This document shows positions 11,361 to 23,866 of a DNA stretch of 64,000 nucleotides, piece by piece. The notes beneath the pieces were generated by a model that saw only the letters and a list, made by a program, of their open reading frames with translations, did no database searches and was not told the origin of the DNA. Source of the stretch: Lepisosteus oculatus (taxonomy: Eukaryota > Chordata > Actinopteri > Semionotiformes > Lepisosteidae); assembly GCF_040954835.1 (NCBI RefSeq), contig NC_090709.1, forward strand, positions 44,834,490 to 44,898,489, written 5' to 3'. A program made the position numbers and the translations under genes. Within the stretch, counting starts at the first letter, position 1, and the number at the start of each line of letters is the position of its first letter.

Positions 11361-11965
11361 GTTGTGCTGTTCTTAAGTCTATTTTGAATGTCATTCTAAA
11401 TAGTCTCTTATCTTTCACTCTTCTAGCTGTACTGTGGTTATTTTAAATGTCCATTACTTGTATTTACAGTAGTGTATTTAGTGTTTCATTTCACAAACCG
11501 AAAATGTTCAAGTAGATCTTGTCACTCTAGAGTACAGAACACGCAGTGAGGAGCGCACACAGTGAGTACTCTTGAATACGACAAGAGGAAAGGCACACTG
11601 CACATCTGCAGAACATCACGTCCGAGTTTACAGTGAGAGCAGAGGTTGGAAGCGACGAAGTTTTTTAATACTCGCTCGCTGAACGATCTCTCAAGAAACA
11701 TCGGTGGAGATTTAACGGGTGTCTAATAATCACGTTCAAAAAGATGACGATAAGTTTTTTGTTTAACTAGGTAGCCTTAATGGCAACACGGTGTGAGTAG
11801 ATCTTAAAGCAGCTGCAGACAGAGTACCCGTAATGGCAACACACCGCTTTGAGTTCGGCTTTTCTTATTTCTTCTGCAGAACCAGTGGAATCGGAATATA
11901 CTGATCCGCATAAGAAGCGCTTTCGGGTTCTGATCATTTTTATTGAGCGCTGCTCTAAGTACCAC

Positions 11966-12048
11966 AGGCAAGATGGCTGGTGGTCTAAGGCGTTGCGTTC
12001 AGGTCGCAGTTAACCCTGGAGACGTTTGTTAAAATCTCACTTCTAATA
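11966..12048 (+). pseudogene. tRNA-Leu (CAG) relic, right arm only
   Basis: The D arm and anticodon arm ('GGTCTAAGGCG', 'GCGTTCAGGTCGC') match tRNA-Leu(CAG) closely. The T arm has lost its pairing and conserved loop. The left arm has lost most of this locus through a 225-base deletion. Confidence 0.75.
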
Positions 12049-12398
12049 AAGAGGTCTTTCTCGTTAGAGTAGAAACGATAGAAGCCTTAAGCAGGAAAAA
12101 AATCACAACATCTCGCATTTCACGTGTTTGATGTTAACTGTCTCAGTGGTTGCCTCGGTGATTGATGGCTCTTCTCCCTCGCAGGGTGACGGCAAACTTC
12201 TTCAGAGAGGGAGTCTCCCACGCACGGCTTTTCTTTATCAAGAGCTGAGACAACAGAAACAGACTTCCAACTGACATGAATTACTTCTTGAGCGTTTATG
12301 ACCGTCTTTAAAAGCTGAGAGCAGGTGAAAAAGTCTTTAGAAATGAGGAAATGACTGCTGACAGTAAACAGAGCTGACGCTCAGCTGCAGACAAGCGC

Positions 12399-12468
12399 TC
12401 CTCATTAGTATAGTGCTGAGTACCCCTGCTTGTTGCGCGGGAGACTGGGGTACGTTTCTGTGACAGGT
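12399..12468 (+). pseudogene. tRNA-Asp-derived relic, right arm
   Basis: Mirror of 7,407-7,475, with the same GUU loop and broken 3' half, plus a few extra substitutions in the stems. Confidence 0.6.
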
Positions 12469-12605
12469 CGCTGGTTTAATTTTTTAACAACCTGAGTTCA
12501 CTTAAAAAGTGTGTACTGTGTACTACGTTTCGGACTAGTTAGTGCGGTAGAATATGGAGATCATCTCCAGCTTTGAGCTCAACTGCAACAAGAAGTCATG
12601 CTAAA

Positions 12606-13645
<1,040 letters not shown>

Positions 13646-13704
13646 ACAAGTATCCCTTTTATTGTTGTTGCTGCCTCCGGTTTACATTCCCATGTTTACG
13701 CGAA

Positions 13705-13776
13705 GGCGCGGTGGCCAAGTGGTAAGGCGTCGGTCTCGTAAACCGAAGAGCGTGGGTTCAAACCCCATCCGTGCCT
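13705..13776 (+). tRNA. tRNA-Thr (CGU)
   Basis: A 72-base gene with the vertebrate tRNA-Thr(CGU) sequence: 'GGCGCGGTGGCCAAG' start, anticodon CGU in a fully paired stem, T arm with TTCAAAC and an acceptor closing in GTGCCT. Downstream T runs are only three long. It is intact here, whereas the left arm holds only a half copy and a UGU-type relative. Confidence 0.9.
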
Positions 13777-14141
13777 GTTTCATTTGTCACCGCTTTCCTT
13801 TAGTTTCAAAGTCTTAAAAAACTCGCAATGTAGGGATCTCAATAGTAAGAGAGCATAACTGTCGCCAGTGATTAGTATTCTTGCATATCCTGCCTTGTTT
13901 TTTAGTCGACAAAGCTTATCTCTCTTCACACCCATCTTCCGAATGATCGCCTCAGCATTGGGAAGGAACGTGCGCTTGGTACAGCCCCCGACTCCATGGT
14001 CTGATCACAAACAGATCGGGTGAGCTGTCAGTCCAGGTTGGAAGTAACGTTCGAAAGCACTAAAAATCTGACTTAGGAACGAGAAGACCATGCTTTTTCA
14101 TACGAGTAAACGATAAAATAATATACTGCCTGCAAGACTAT

Positions 14142-14650
14142 GTCAAGTTCAAGTTCAAGTTTATTGTCATTATACTCATACACAGGTATATGGTATAACG
14201 AAATGCTATTTAGCTAGCTCTCGGACATAAGTAGTACAAAGAAAAAAACACAACAACAATACAATTGTATAACAAAAGAAAGACAGAGACAACAGCCGAT
14301 GTGCAAAAAACAACAACAGGCAGTGTGCAAAACAATAAAAATGTAACAGGTTATGTGCAAAAACACGCATCAAAAGAATGAAATAAAGGGATAGAAATGA
14401 TGGGGAGTGAGCTTTTGACATGTATGGTAGAGGTAGATTTTCAATGTGTGTTTGGGTTTTTGGTAAGAAAGAAGGCACTGTGAGGTTCAGATCACAGGTG
14501 AGAGGTGAGGAGAGAGTGAGAGAGGCTGGGAGTTTAATAGTTTGATAGTGCGGGGGTAAAAACTGTTTCTGAGTCTGGTAATCCGGACCCGAATGCTCCG
14601 GTACCGTTTTCCATGTCATGCTAAACGCCACAAATTGTGTTCGTCCAGTT
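14142..14650 (-). mobile_element. L2-type LINE 3' end, right arm
   Basis: Mirror of 4,662-4,976 with the same 'ttcaagttcaag' tail. It keeps additional LINE sequence at about 14,475-14,650, including a 'gaatgctccggtacc' block typical of L2 C-terminal/3' regions. It is truncated at its 5' end. Confidence 0.7.
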
Positions 14651-14711
14651 GTATCAATCGTCCTAAATTTACGGAAAATCGGATGTGACTGATACAATCC
14701 GCACCCATTTC

Positions 14712-14819
14712 TTCAGGATAGTTGAGCGGTTTAAAACAGCAAATTTACAGATTTGTGTCTTTTAAGCTTTGTGTTTCGCTCTCTAAATAGAGGCACGGGT
14801 TCAAATCCCACTCCCGACA
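14712..14819 (+). pseudogene. tRNA-Leu (intron type) relic, right arm
   Basis: Mirror of 4,536-4,642. Start 'TCAGGAT', T arm 'GGGTTCAAATCCCAC' and end 'GACA' fit tRNA-Leu, but the D arm and anticodon stem are decayed. Confidence 0.55.
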
Positions 14820-15354
14820 GTCAGGCGTTTTACCCTGTCTTTTTTACCTGCCTTTACACTGTTTCAGTCTTGTTGTGCTCGCTGACAATCACAGTACGAG
14901 GAAAACGGAGAAACTGCTTAGCAAAAACATAACGGACAGAAAAAAGCTTCGTAAACACGTGAATGTGATTAGCAGCAGTAAGGTATGCATTCAAATGTTT
15001 AAGGCTGATTTATAACAGCAGCAGAAGAAAGGTGCAGCCTTTGTGAGAATTCGCGGGTTTTTATGCTGCTTGGACTTCTTTCAAGCCTATGAAGTGACCC
15101 CCGTTTTATTTTCATTTTCAAACTTCAGAGCCGAATAACAAAGAGGTTTCATGAGTGACAGCATTCCGTTCCAAATACCGTTTCCACGATGTATTCAGCG
15201 ACGGGAATGAAATATTTTAGTGCTGGCTCAAATGCGAGGAATTTCAGAAAAACCTGGAAAAGCAACGCTTGCAGTAAATGACAAATGTAATGCGTGTAGT
15301 CAGCATGAACAGAACAACGCAAAGCTCTGTAAAAAGGATCTGAAGCCGCAATTA

Positions 15355-16984
15355 CAGTGCCTTGCGAAAGTATTCGGCCCCCTTGAACTTTTCAACCTTT
15401 TGCCACATTTCAGGCTTCAAACATAAAGATATAAATTTTTTATTTTATGTGAAGAATCACCAACAAGTGGGACACAATTGTGAAGTGGAACGAAATCTAT
15501 TGGATTTTTGAAACTTTTTTAACTAATAAAAAAATGAAAAGTGGGGCGTGCAAAATTATTCGGCCCCTTTACTTTCAGTGCAGCAAACTCACTCCAGAAC
15601 TTCAGCGAGGATCTCTGAATGATCCAATGTTGTCCTAAATGACTGATGGTGATAAATAGAATCCACCTGTGTGTAATCAAGTCTCTGTATAAATGCACCT
15701 GCTCTGTGATAGTCTCAAGGTTCTGTTGAAAGCGCAGAGAGCATCATGAAGACCAAGGAACACACCAGGCAGGTCCGTAATACTGTTGTGGAGAAGTTTA
15801 AAGCCGGATTTGGATACAAAAAGATTTCCCAAGCTTCAAACATCCCAAGGAGCACTGTGCAAGCGATCATCTTGAAATGGAAGGAGTATCAGACCACTAC
15901 AAATCTACCAAGACCTGGCCGTCCCTCTAAACTTTCAGCTCAGACAAGGAGAAGACTGATCAGAGATGCAGCCAAGAGGCCCATGATCACTCTGGATGAA
16001 CTGCAGAGAACTACAGCTGAGGTGGGAGAGTCTGTCCATAGGACAACAATCAGTCTTACACTGCACAAATCTGGCCTTTATGGAAGAGTGGCAAGAAGAA
16101 AGCCATTTCTCAAAGATATCCATAAAAAGTCTCGTCTAAAGTTTGCCACAAGCCACCTGGGAGACACCCCAAACATGTGGAAGAAGGTGCTCTGGTCAGA
16201 TGAAACCAAAATCGAACTTTTTGGCCACAATGCAAAACGATATGTTTGGCGTAAAAGCAACACAGCTCATCACCCTCAACACACCATCCCCACTGTCAAA
16301 CATGGTGGTGGCAGCATCATGGTTTGGGCCTGCTTTTCTTCAGCAGGGACAGGGAAGATGGTTAAAATTGAGGGGAAGATGGATGCAGCCAAATACAGGA
16401 CCATTCTGGATGAAAACCTGTTGGAGTCTGCAAAAGACCTGAAACTGGGACGGAGATTTATCTTCCAACAAGACAATGATCCCAAACATACAGCAAAATC
16501 TACAAAGGAATGGTTCACAAATAAACGTATCCAGGTGTTTGAATGGCCAAGTCAAAGTCCAGACCTGAATCCAATCGAGAATCTGTGGAAAGAGCTGAAA
16601 ACTGCTGTTCACAAACGCTCTCCATCCAACCTCACTGAGCTCGAGCTGTTTTGCAAGGAAGAATGGGCAAGAATTTCAGTCTCTCGATGTGCAAAACTGA
16701 TAGAGACATACCCCAAGCGACTTGCAGCTGTAATCGCAGCAAAAGGTGGCTCTACAAAGTATTAACGCAAGGGGGCCGAATAATTTTGCACGCCCCACTT
16801 TTCATTTTTTTATTAATTAAAAAAGTTTCAAAAATCCAATAGATTTCGTTCCACTTCACAATTGTGTCCCACTTGTTGGTGATTCTTCACATAAAATAAA
16901 AAATTTATATCTTTATGTTTGAAGCCTGAAATGTGGCAAAAGGTTGAAAAGTTCAAGGGGGCCGAATACTTTCGCAAGGCACTG
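15355..16984 (+). mobile_element. Complete Tc1/mariner element with long terminal inverted repeats
   Basis: A 1,630-base DNA transposon flanked by TA duplications (15,353-15,354 and 16,985-16,986). The terminal inverted repeats, 15,355-15,569 and 16,770-16,984, are about 215 bases and appear almost identical; outer ends begin CAGTGCCTTGCGAAAG. One intact transposase frame fills the interior. The left arm of the palindrome has the uninterrupted TA site, so this insertion came after the arms existed or was lost from one without trace. The near-perfect repeats and intact frame suggest recent insertion. Confidence 0.97.
15746..16765 (+). CDS. Tc1-family DD34E transposase, intact
   Basis: A 339-residue protein, the usual full length for Tc1 transposases. 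The first third is two helix-turn-helix DNA-binding units (about 10-50 and 65-115) separated by a GRPR-like 'RPGRPSK' at 56-62. The catalytic triad is D152 ('WSDET'), D243 ('QQDNDPKH') and E278 ('LNPIENLW'), with exactly 34 residues between D243 and E278. A glycine-rich 'KHGGGSIMVW' lies at about 185-194. The enzyme cuts and joins the element's ends at TA dinucleotides. The start is the first Met of the frame, about 176 bases inside the left inverted repeat. No premature stop or frameshift is seen. Confidence 0.97.
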   Translation: MKTKEHTRQVRNTVVEKFKAGFGYKKISQASNIPRSTVQAIILKWKEYQTTTNLPRPGRPSKLSAQTRRRLIRDAAKRPMITLDELQRTTAEVGESVHRTTISLTLHKSGLYGRVARRKPFLKDIHKKSRLKFATSHLGDTPNMWKKVLWSDETKIELFGHNAKRYVWRKSNTAHHPQHTIPTVKHGGGSIMVWACFSSAGTGKMVKIEGKMDAAKYRTILDENLLESAKDLKLGRRFIFQQDNDPKHTAKSTKEWFTNKRIQVFEWPSQSPDLNPIENLWKELKTAVHKRSPSNLTELELFCKEEWARISVSRCAKLIETYPKRLAAVIAAKGGSTKY

Positions 16985-17469
16985 TACTCTTTTATCTCGG
17001 GCAGTTCATTCCGATACGTTTCCGCAGAATAAATAAAATGCCGAGCTCCAAACATGTTGTTGCCATTATTGTTACTCCTGCTACTGTAGTTTAAAGCTTT
17101 AATCAGTGGGTATGTAATGTTGTAAAAGGGCTGGACTACTTTGTTCAGTCCAAATTCCACTATGTGAATTTATGCTTTTTTAATATAAGCATTAACAATA
17201 CAATGCGTGCTCAAAAACCCTTACTTATTAGCTTAAGAAACGGCAGTGTTTTGACAAAGTGTGGTATTCGAACAGAAAATGCTGAAGTGTTTAATACTTG
17301 CTTGTGAGCAGATCTCCCTCGATTTAGACAAACTCTTGTTCGGCTGATGATTTCAGATCAAAATCTGAATCAAGTGGAAAGAAAGCTGAATTACGCTGGG
17401 TATTGGGTATCACTGTTACGCCATCAGGTCATGCTAGGAGGATTGGGGGGATGAAATTGACACAGAGGG

Positions 17470-17541
17470 ACCCAATGTGGGGGCTGAACCCACAGTTCTG
17501 AGATTAAGAGATTCTTGCTCTATGGACTGCGCCTATATAAC
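17470..17541 (-). pseudogene. tRNA-Lys (CUU) relic, right arm
   Basis: Mirror of the relic at 3,436-3,507. The decay is shared, so it was already a pseudogene when the arms formed. Confidence 0.65.
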
Positions 17542-17569
17542 TCTTGTGCTACAGCGGTAATGTTTCTGG

Positions 17570-18045
17570 GTGTGGATGAACATGACATTATAGACTGACA
17601 GCAGGAACACGTGGCCCACAGGCAGTGACAGTTTCGCTATATTTGGCTGCAGTATATTGTGTTGAGAGCAGCATTAACTTTCCTGCAGAGATGGGAGTGC
17701 CTTTAATACAGCTCTTTCAATCGGACAGAGTAACAGGAACTGACCTAAAGTTTCGGCTGTGGATCCATCTCCACATGGGGGACAGTAAAATAGCGATGAA
17801 GTAATGTTTCTGGGTGTGGATGAACATGACATAATAGACTGCCAGCAGGAACACGTGGCCCACAGGCAGTGACAGTATCGCTATATTTGGCTGCAGTATA
17901 TTGTGTTGAGAGCAGCAATAACTTTCCTGCAGAGATGGGAGTGCCTTTAATACAGCTCTTTCAATCGGACAGAGTAACAGGAACTGACCTAAAGTTTCAG
18001 CTGTGGATCTATCTCCACATGGGGGAAAGAGACAGTAAAATTGCG
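17570..18045. repeat. Tandem duplication of about 240 bases in the right arm
   Basis: Mirror of the direct duplication at 2,940-3,415. Both copies are present in both arms. Confidence 0.8.
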
Positions 18046-18337
18046 ATGAAGAAACATAAAGATTTGTGCTCGCTGCAAAGTAGGAAAGAGGTGGTCAGAC
18101 ACATGAAACAGCTTGGTGATAATTTGCAGTGACAATTTTATGTTATTTAGTACACGGATTTCTCTTCATGTTCCTTAAGATGTGTAATTTGTATGTTGGT
18201 TGTATGAGAACAGTTTCTCCTAAAGTCCTGTCAATTGACAGTGGAGAGCTAGCTGGTGCACATCTTCAAGAAGACTCTCTTTAAGGCGGTTACAAGTTTC
18301 TCGAACAAATCTGTGTCATATTTTTAAAATAGTTTAG

Positions 18338-18706
18338 CTAATGAGCAACGAGAGTACAAATAAATTCTCCCACCCTCCATTTGAAGATAAAACTCCATGT
18401 GCGAGTCAAAGTTTTCTTGAAGTTACTGATGTTCGTCATTATTGGACATTCCCGATGATATTGACTAAGAAGCTCAATTTTTACGTGTTGTAGTTCAACA
18501 TGTGCAAAACACTCGTATCCCCTGCAAATATCGGCAAGGTCAGTGATATTCTCAACAATTTGTGCCATTGCAATTCGTGCGATTGGTGCCATACTTTTTC
18601 GAAATGTATACTGACATGCCAGGATCAGAGGGTCATATTTAAAAAACTGGTGCATTAAAATTTCTTGTACTTCAGGATTTTGATAGTCTGTTACATTGTC
18701 TTTCAC
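18338..18706 (-). CDS. Doubtful 122-codon open frame, right-arm copy
   Basis: Mirror of the frame at 2,278-2,646, with two amino-acid differences. Listed only because it is open in both arms; the open state can be inherited from a single recent ancestor and does not show function. Confidence 0.15.
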   Translation of the reverse strand: MKDNVTDYQNPEVQEILMHQFFKYDPLILACQYTFRKSMAPIARIAMAQIVENITDLADICRGYECFAHVELQHVKIELLSQYHRECPIMTNISNFKKTLTRTWSFIFKWRVGEFICTLVAH

Positions 18707-19646
18707 ACGGCGGTGTCAGAACTGTGAGACATTTTCATAATCGGGGGGAAGGCCGTAGCAATAAGCAGAAAGTGCAGTTACCTTTTCCCAGTGTAAGTCC
18801 GTGTTGTGGTGAGTTTTTAAAATTGGTTTGCGATTTTCTGAAATATATTCCATACAAAAATATAATTTGGACAGTCGCTATTTATTTGGATATTCCTTTT
18901 CAGTGAAGATGTCTACAGTATTCCAGCCGGATTAGTACTGATCGAAGAGAGCCATCTACAGGTGAAAGGCGACATAACATCACAGCAGCACCATTTAAGG
19001 TGGAACGAAAAACACGCATAAGAAGCTGGTGAATAAGAAGCTACTGTAACTTCAGCCTCGTAGCAGACCCTTGGAGGCACGCTCAAAATAATCATCTTTC
19101 CAAGTACTTAAGAGTCATATTTAGATCGCTTTACTGCAATTTTATGTGATTGATGGGAGATGTGAAGCCATCGAGCCTGTACTGCACTTTCACATTGAAA
19201 CTGAAGCCATTTCTCATGCTTTCTCTCAGTTTCGGGGCTGCAATTGAGTGTAAAGGAGGCGACTTGAAATTGAAACGTGTAATCACCTTACAGAGGGTCT
19301 TCACGACGGGGTGCGTCAGCTAGTTCTCCATTATTGTCAGTTTACTGGACTTCTGAAGAAACCTATCTACAGCGAAGATACAAACTGCACAGTTTAAGGC
19401 ACATGAAGAGAAATCTGTTTGCTGATTGACTCAAAAAATGTCGATACAAATAATCTGCCAGGCTGATTTACTTGTCTGACCACCTCCCTCAGTTCCCCTT
19501 TGCTGTTAGCACAATTCTTTCAGTTTCTTTTCTTGTATTTTCCTTGCTATTTTAGTGTTCCCCATGTATAGATGGATCCAGAACCGAAACCGTTTTCACC
19601 CTGTGTTTCTGCAGCGTCAGTCTGTATGAGGAGCACGACTTGCACA

Positions 19647-19740
19647 GCTCCAGTGGCGCAATCGGTCAGCGCGCGGTACTTATACAGCAGTGCACAGCGG
19701 AGTCATGCCGAGGTTGTGAGTTCAAGCCTCACCTGGAGCA
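19647..19740 (+). tRNA. tRNA-Ile (UAU) with intron, right-arm copy
   Basis: 94 bases: 5' half with acceptor GCTCCAG and an anticodon arm CGGTA-CTTATA, an intron of about 20 bases, then a 3' half with TGCCG closing the anticodon stem, T arm and CTGGAGC-A. It is closer to the vertebrate consensus than the left-arm copy. No nearby T4 run is seen. Confidence 0.9.
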
Positions 19741-20988
19741 GTGTCCTTATCTACTGAGAGCAACTTTCGAGTTTAGATAGTGTTAGGTATTTGATGGCGA
19801 TAAATTAACATCAAACGAACAAGTAAAGATTTATTTCGAGTCACAATCGAAGAAGGCTCCACAGCTGAAACGTTGTGTTTACTTCTATTTTCAGCATGGA
19901 ATAAACCTATACTTTTCCATTTGCAGCCCACGCATGCTGTGATGCAGCTCCCTACTTAAATTTCTATCAGCTGTGTACCTCCAGTTGACCTGTACATAAA
20001 TATATGAGAGAGGTCTACTGAGACAAGAGGAGCACTGAAGACTTGATAAAGCTCTCGCATTAGATTCTGTGTTTATGTTGTTCCCCAGATTTGTTTTTAA
20101 TGTTCTTTTTCTTTTGAAGTTGTTGCGTTTGGTTTTTTTTCTGATTGGTAGCTACAACGGGTCAGTTGCAACAAACTGGCTGCTGAAATTTGTCAGCAGC
20201 TCTGTAGCAAACCTGTTCTCAATTGCAACAAACCTAAAATAACAGCTGCTCCCCATTAGATGTTACTAAAGTAGGAGACTAAGCAGATGAAGTGGAACAA
20301 TAGATTACATTGGAACTGTCCTGAATGTAGTGGAAATAATATCGTCATTAAGTAATGAACAATTGCTTTCCAGACACTACAATTATTCACAAGGAATTTT
20401 ATCAATACTTATTTTATTAATAAAAGTGTAATATCTTAATAATCAACTTTAATGTTATCTTTATTAGTAGCTGTATTACAGGTAATGCATGCACAGACTT
20501 TATTATACTATAATGAATTTTCAGATATCCCGGGGAGAGAACTGAAATGAAGGAAATACATATTTAAAAGGGGTGTAAGTCTTAAATGTGTTCTGTCACA
20601 TAGGGGTGTTAATTGAATAGATTTGTTGTAATATTATTTGACTCTACACTTGTGTTTCTCAGGAGACAGCATTAATATTGGGGATTTGCGGATACAGATA
20701 ATAAGTTGTACTATACAGGCAGATGTATGGTTACCTTAATGAAAAAAAACTCTTATCATTACCCTTTTCAACATTATTATTTAAGACAGTCTTTCAGAAC
20801 AGTATTCTCATATTAGTGGCTATAGTCTAATGATAATGGTGGTGAAACAGGCGAAATGTGCGGAAAGAATTGGAGATGGAACAGGAGACTCATCCAGTCG
20901 ATAGAAAGCTTGGGTAGGACTGCACAAACACCGTGCCAGTGCTTAGTAGCGTCATTTAAAAATAATACGTGGTTTAACAATATCAACT

Positions 20989-21605
20989 GCTCTTCTGTGA
21001 GCTCAGCTCCACTACTAGTAATACATTGCCCAAATTTTCAAATTAGATACATGTGTTTTCTACGTGTATGTAATAGGTACTTTTTTGTTTTAACTGATTT
21101 AAAATATAATCTTTATAAAACAGACAAAGGGGTTTATGTGTCGCGCTGAAATTCACACACAAGTAAGGAAAGATATCGCGCTTAGGAAGAAATCCAGAGT
21201 GGAGACGCCGGCGATTGAAAACAACCACATACAGCCTGTATGTGCTCTACCACTGAACAAACTTCCGACAACTACTGTATCTTTATCTGCAGCACTTTCT
21301 TTTAGGAAGAGTGAGGAGTCTACAAGCCTAGAAAATAAGACAACTAAGTGAACGACAAATTTTCACTTTTTGATTAAAGAACATAAAAAACACCTTTCTT
21401 CCAGCCAAATTCAAACCAGAGAACAAAGAGTTCCCAGCTGTTTCCACTATATTCCTCCGCTCTTACAACTGAGTTATCGAAAACACAGGAAGCCCACCTT
21501 TTGTCTTACATAAAGCACAATGTAGTGCAGCGGTCCTATTTATTTAAAACCCAGTTCGAAATCAAATCTCATTCCCATAGTCCTGTTTAGTTTGAATTTA
21601 AGCAG
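20989..21605. other. Non-coding flank outside the right arm
   Basis: Beyond the last base that can be matched to the window's left edge. Short open frames only. It contains a tRNA-Tyr relic. Whether it continues the palindrome cannot be judged because its partner lies outside the window. Confidence 0.6.
21393..21486 (-). pseudogene. tRNA-Tyr relic with intron remnant
   Basis: The minus strand has 'TTCGATAACTCAGTTG' and 'AGAGCGGAGGA' followed by 'AGTGGAAACAGCTGG', matching tRNA-Tyr(GUA) with its intron. The anticodon base G is changed to A, the T stem is broken and the acceptor does not pair. Not functional. Confidence 0.65.
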
Positions 21606-22998
21606 TTGTAGCAGCAATGCTTGGTAATAAGACAGAATTAAGCGTTGCTGTGCTTTCCTTAATGAGGCCCCATCTCACTCTCCATCTCTGTGGTTCAGCC
21701 ACAGAGAAAGTATTCATGCAGGCTGATTTAAGATGTTTTCTTTTGATAAGGGACAGCTCCCAAACGGGGATGCACTTAGATAAGCCTGGCTATCATGATC
21801 AATGGTCATCCATTGGCGCCTATCTGTCTAGGGAGTGCCAAATGGACATCTGGACTGCATTCCTAAGTGTCAGGAGTATGTGACTCGTATCTCACCTTGA
21901 TCAACCAATTAGAGACTGGCAGGGTGTGGTAACACCATGTGGGTCTCCAATGCCCGCCAAACTCTCAACCAATCAGAACACATCTGTGTCTTGGTCAAAA
22001 AGGGAGCGCAAGCTCAGATCAGGGCTCTCCTTGGCCATTTTCGCGCATCCTCAGAGACAATCACGTGACAAAGGCTGTTGTCTGCAAAAGGACTTGGACT
22101 TTGTTCTAAGCGCGGGGCCGAGGATCCTGTACGTACTCAGAATTCTACCAACGTGAACGCTCCGCTTGATCAACGGCAGCCTACAGTTGGACCCTCGTCG
22201 ACAACCTGAATAGCTTATTCAGAAGCAGCGCTGGACCGGGAATGAACCAGCTTCTTCCTGGGCAAAAGAGTGACTTGTGAGGACTAGCCGTCACACTGCA
22301 TAGAGTGCATAGTGCATAGAGACTTTCTACCAGCCAGCCGGACTGCTGGTAGATCCCCTCGGAGCAACGACTGCCCTGCGCGCCGCAGTCAGATTCCTCC
22401 GCCCGTCCTACTCCGAGCTGCACCTCGACTGGTTGGCCAGTAGCCAGAGGACGCCGGGACAAGGCCCATTGGACAACCGCTGGGACTGAGGCTGCAACAG
22501 AGCCTGTCAGCTGGTTTGGTGTTCGTGCTGGGAAATTCCAAATCCATACACAGTGGATAAGTAAACCCCATGTTCTACATTGCGTCTTGAGAATTCAATT
22601 GTACCTCAACACAAGTTGTTATCAATTTAATTCATGAGTAATGTATTTACTTCCGAGTTTAGAGTAACAGTGGGTAATAACACTGATTAGCGATTTGGTA
22701 ACCGAACGATATATATTGACATATATTCTCTGTTGTGTATCTCTTTGTGTTTGCATCTCTTCGAGATTATATACTTTGTATATTGATAACCCTCACAGTA
22801 AGGTCTGCTGCTCGTATCCAGGCAGACTAGTATATGTTTGGTGCACAATTTATATGAATAAATGTATCTCGTGTATTGAACCCGTGTGTGCGTTGTTAGT
22901 TGTTCTGACGATTGATTTTCTAAAAACCACAACGAACAACCTCGTGATTACTGCTACAATTAATAATTGTCTCAGTAAACCCATCAAACCTCTACACT
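21606..22998 (+). mobile_element. LTR-like fossil repeat of about 1.4 kb
   Basis: Starts TGTAGCAG and ends ...CCTCTACA, with a polyadenylation-type 'aataaa' in its 3' third (about 22,858). Its last 400 bases are related to 54,590-54,951. This looks like a solitary LTR of an old endogenous retrovirus or similar element, but no internal genes are attached and the family is unknown. The 5' boundary is uncertain. Other mobile sequence is possible. Confidence 0.4.
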
Positions 22999-23866
22999 TG
23001 TATAGTATAATTTATTATCTGTACCCGCAAATCCCCAATATTACTGCTGTCTCCTGAGAAACACAAGTGTAGAGTCAAATCATATGAAATAATACAACAA
23101 ATCTATTCAATTAACACCCAGATGTGACAGAACACTTTTAAGACTTTAAGACCCCTTTAAATAAGTATTTCCTTAATTTCAGTTCTCTTTCCTCCATGGG
23201 ATACCTGAAAATTCACTATAGCATAATAAAGGCTGTGCATGCATTACCTGTAATACAGCTACTAATAAAGATAACATTAAAGTTGATTATTAAGAAATCA
23301 CGCTTTTATTAATAAAATATGTTTTGATAAAAGAAGTCTTAATAGAACCTAGGTAAATCCCTGTAGTAGTCTAACACCTACAAAAAAGAAAAAAAAAACA
23401 GAACAACTTCAAAACAAAGAGAAAAAGAACATTAAAAACAAATCTGGGTAACAACAAAAACACAGAAAAGTGAGTGCTTTTTCAAGTCTTCGGTACTCCA
23501 TCGTGCTCCTCTCGTTTCAGTAGACCGCTCTCATATATTTGTGTATAGGTCTGATGGAGGTCCATTGCTGATGGTAATTTAAGTAGGGAGCTGTGTCAGC
23601 ATGTGTGGACTGCATAGGAACAAGTAAAATTTTATTCCATGCTGAAAAGAGAAGCAAACAACGTTTGAGCTTTGGAGCCTTCTTCAGGTCTGACAAGGAA
23701 CAAACCTTTACTTGTTCCTTTCATGTTAATTTAGACCTGATCTCCAGCAAATACTTAACAGGACCTAAACTGGTCAGTTAGTTTAAATAGTTGAAAATAT
23801 AGGCCACACTGCTCCAGGTGAGGCTTGAACTCAATCTCAGCATGAGTTCGATCGCACCACTGGAGC
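22999..23866 (+). repeat. Third, diverged copy of the arm sequence
   Basis: Matches left-arm sequence from about base 265 through the tRNA-Ile locus (1,249-1,342) in the same orientation, with clear substitutions and a deletion corresponding to about 600-840 of the arm. It begins immediately after the LTR-like repeat. It ends with a shortened tRNA-Ile relic at 23,810-23,866. Confidence 0.8.
23810..23866 (-). pseudogene. tRNA-Ile (UAU) relic, shortened
   Basis: Both acceptor halves and the T arm match the tRNA-Ile(UAU) genes at 1,249 and 19,647, but the anticodon arm and intron are lost, leaving 57 bases. Confidence 0.75.

Noticed and set aside
16078-16612. Minus-strand frames inside the Tc1 element
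   Set aside because: They are shadows of the transposase frame on the other strand.
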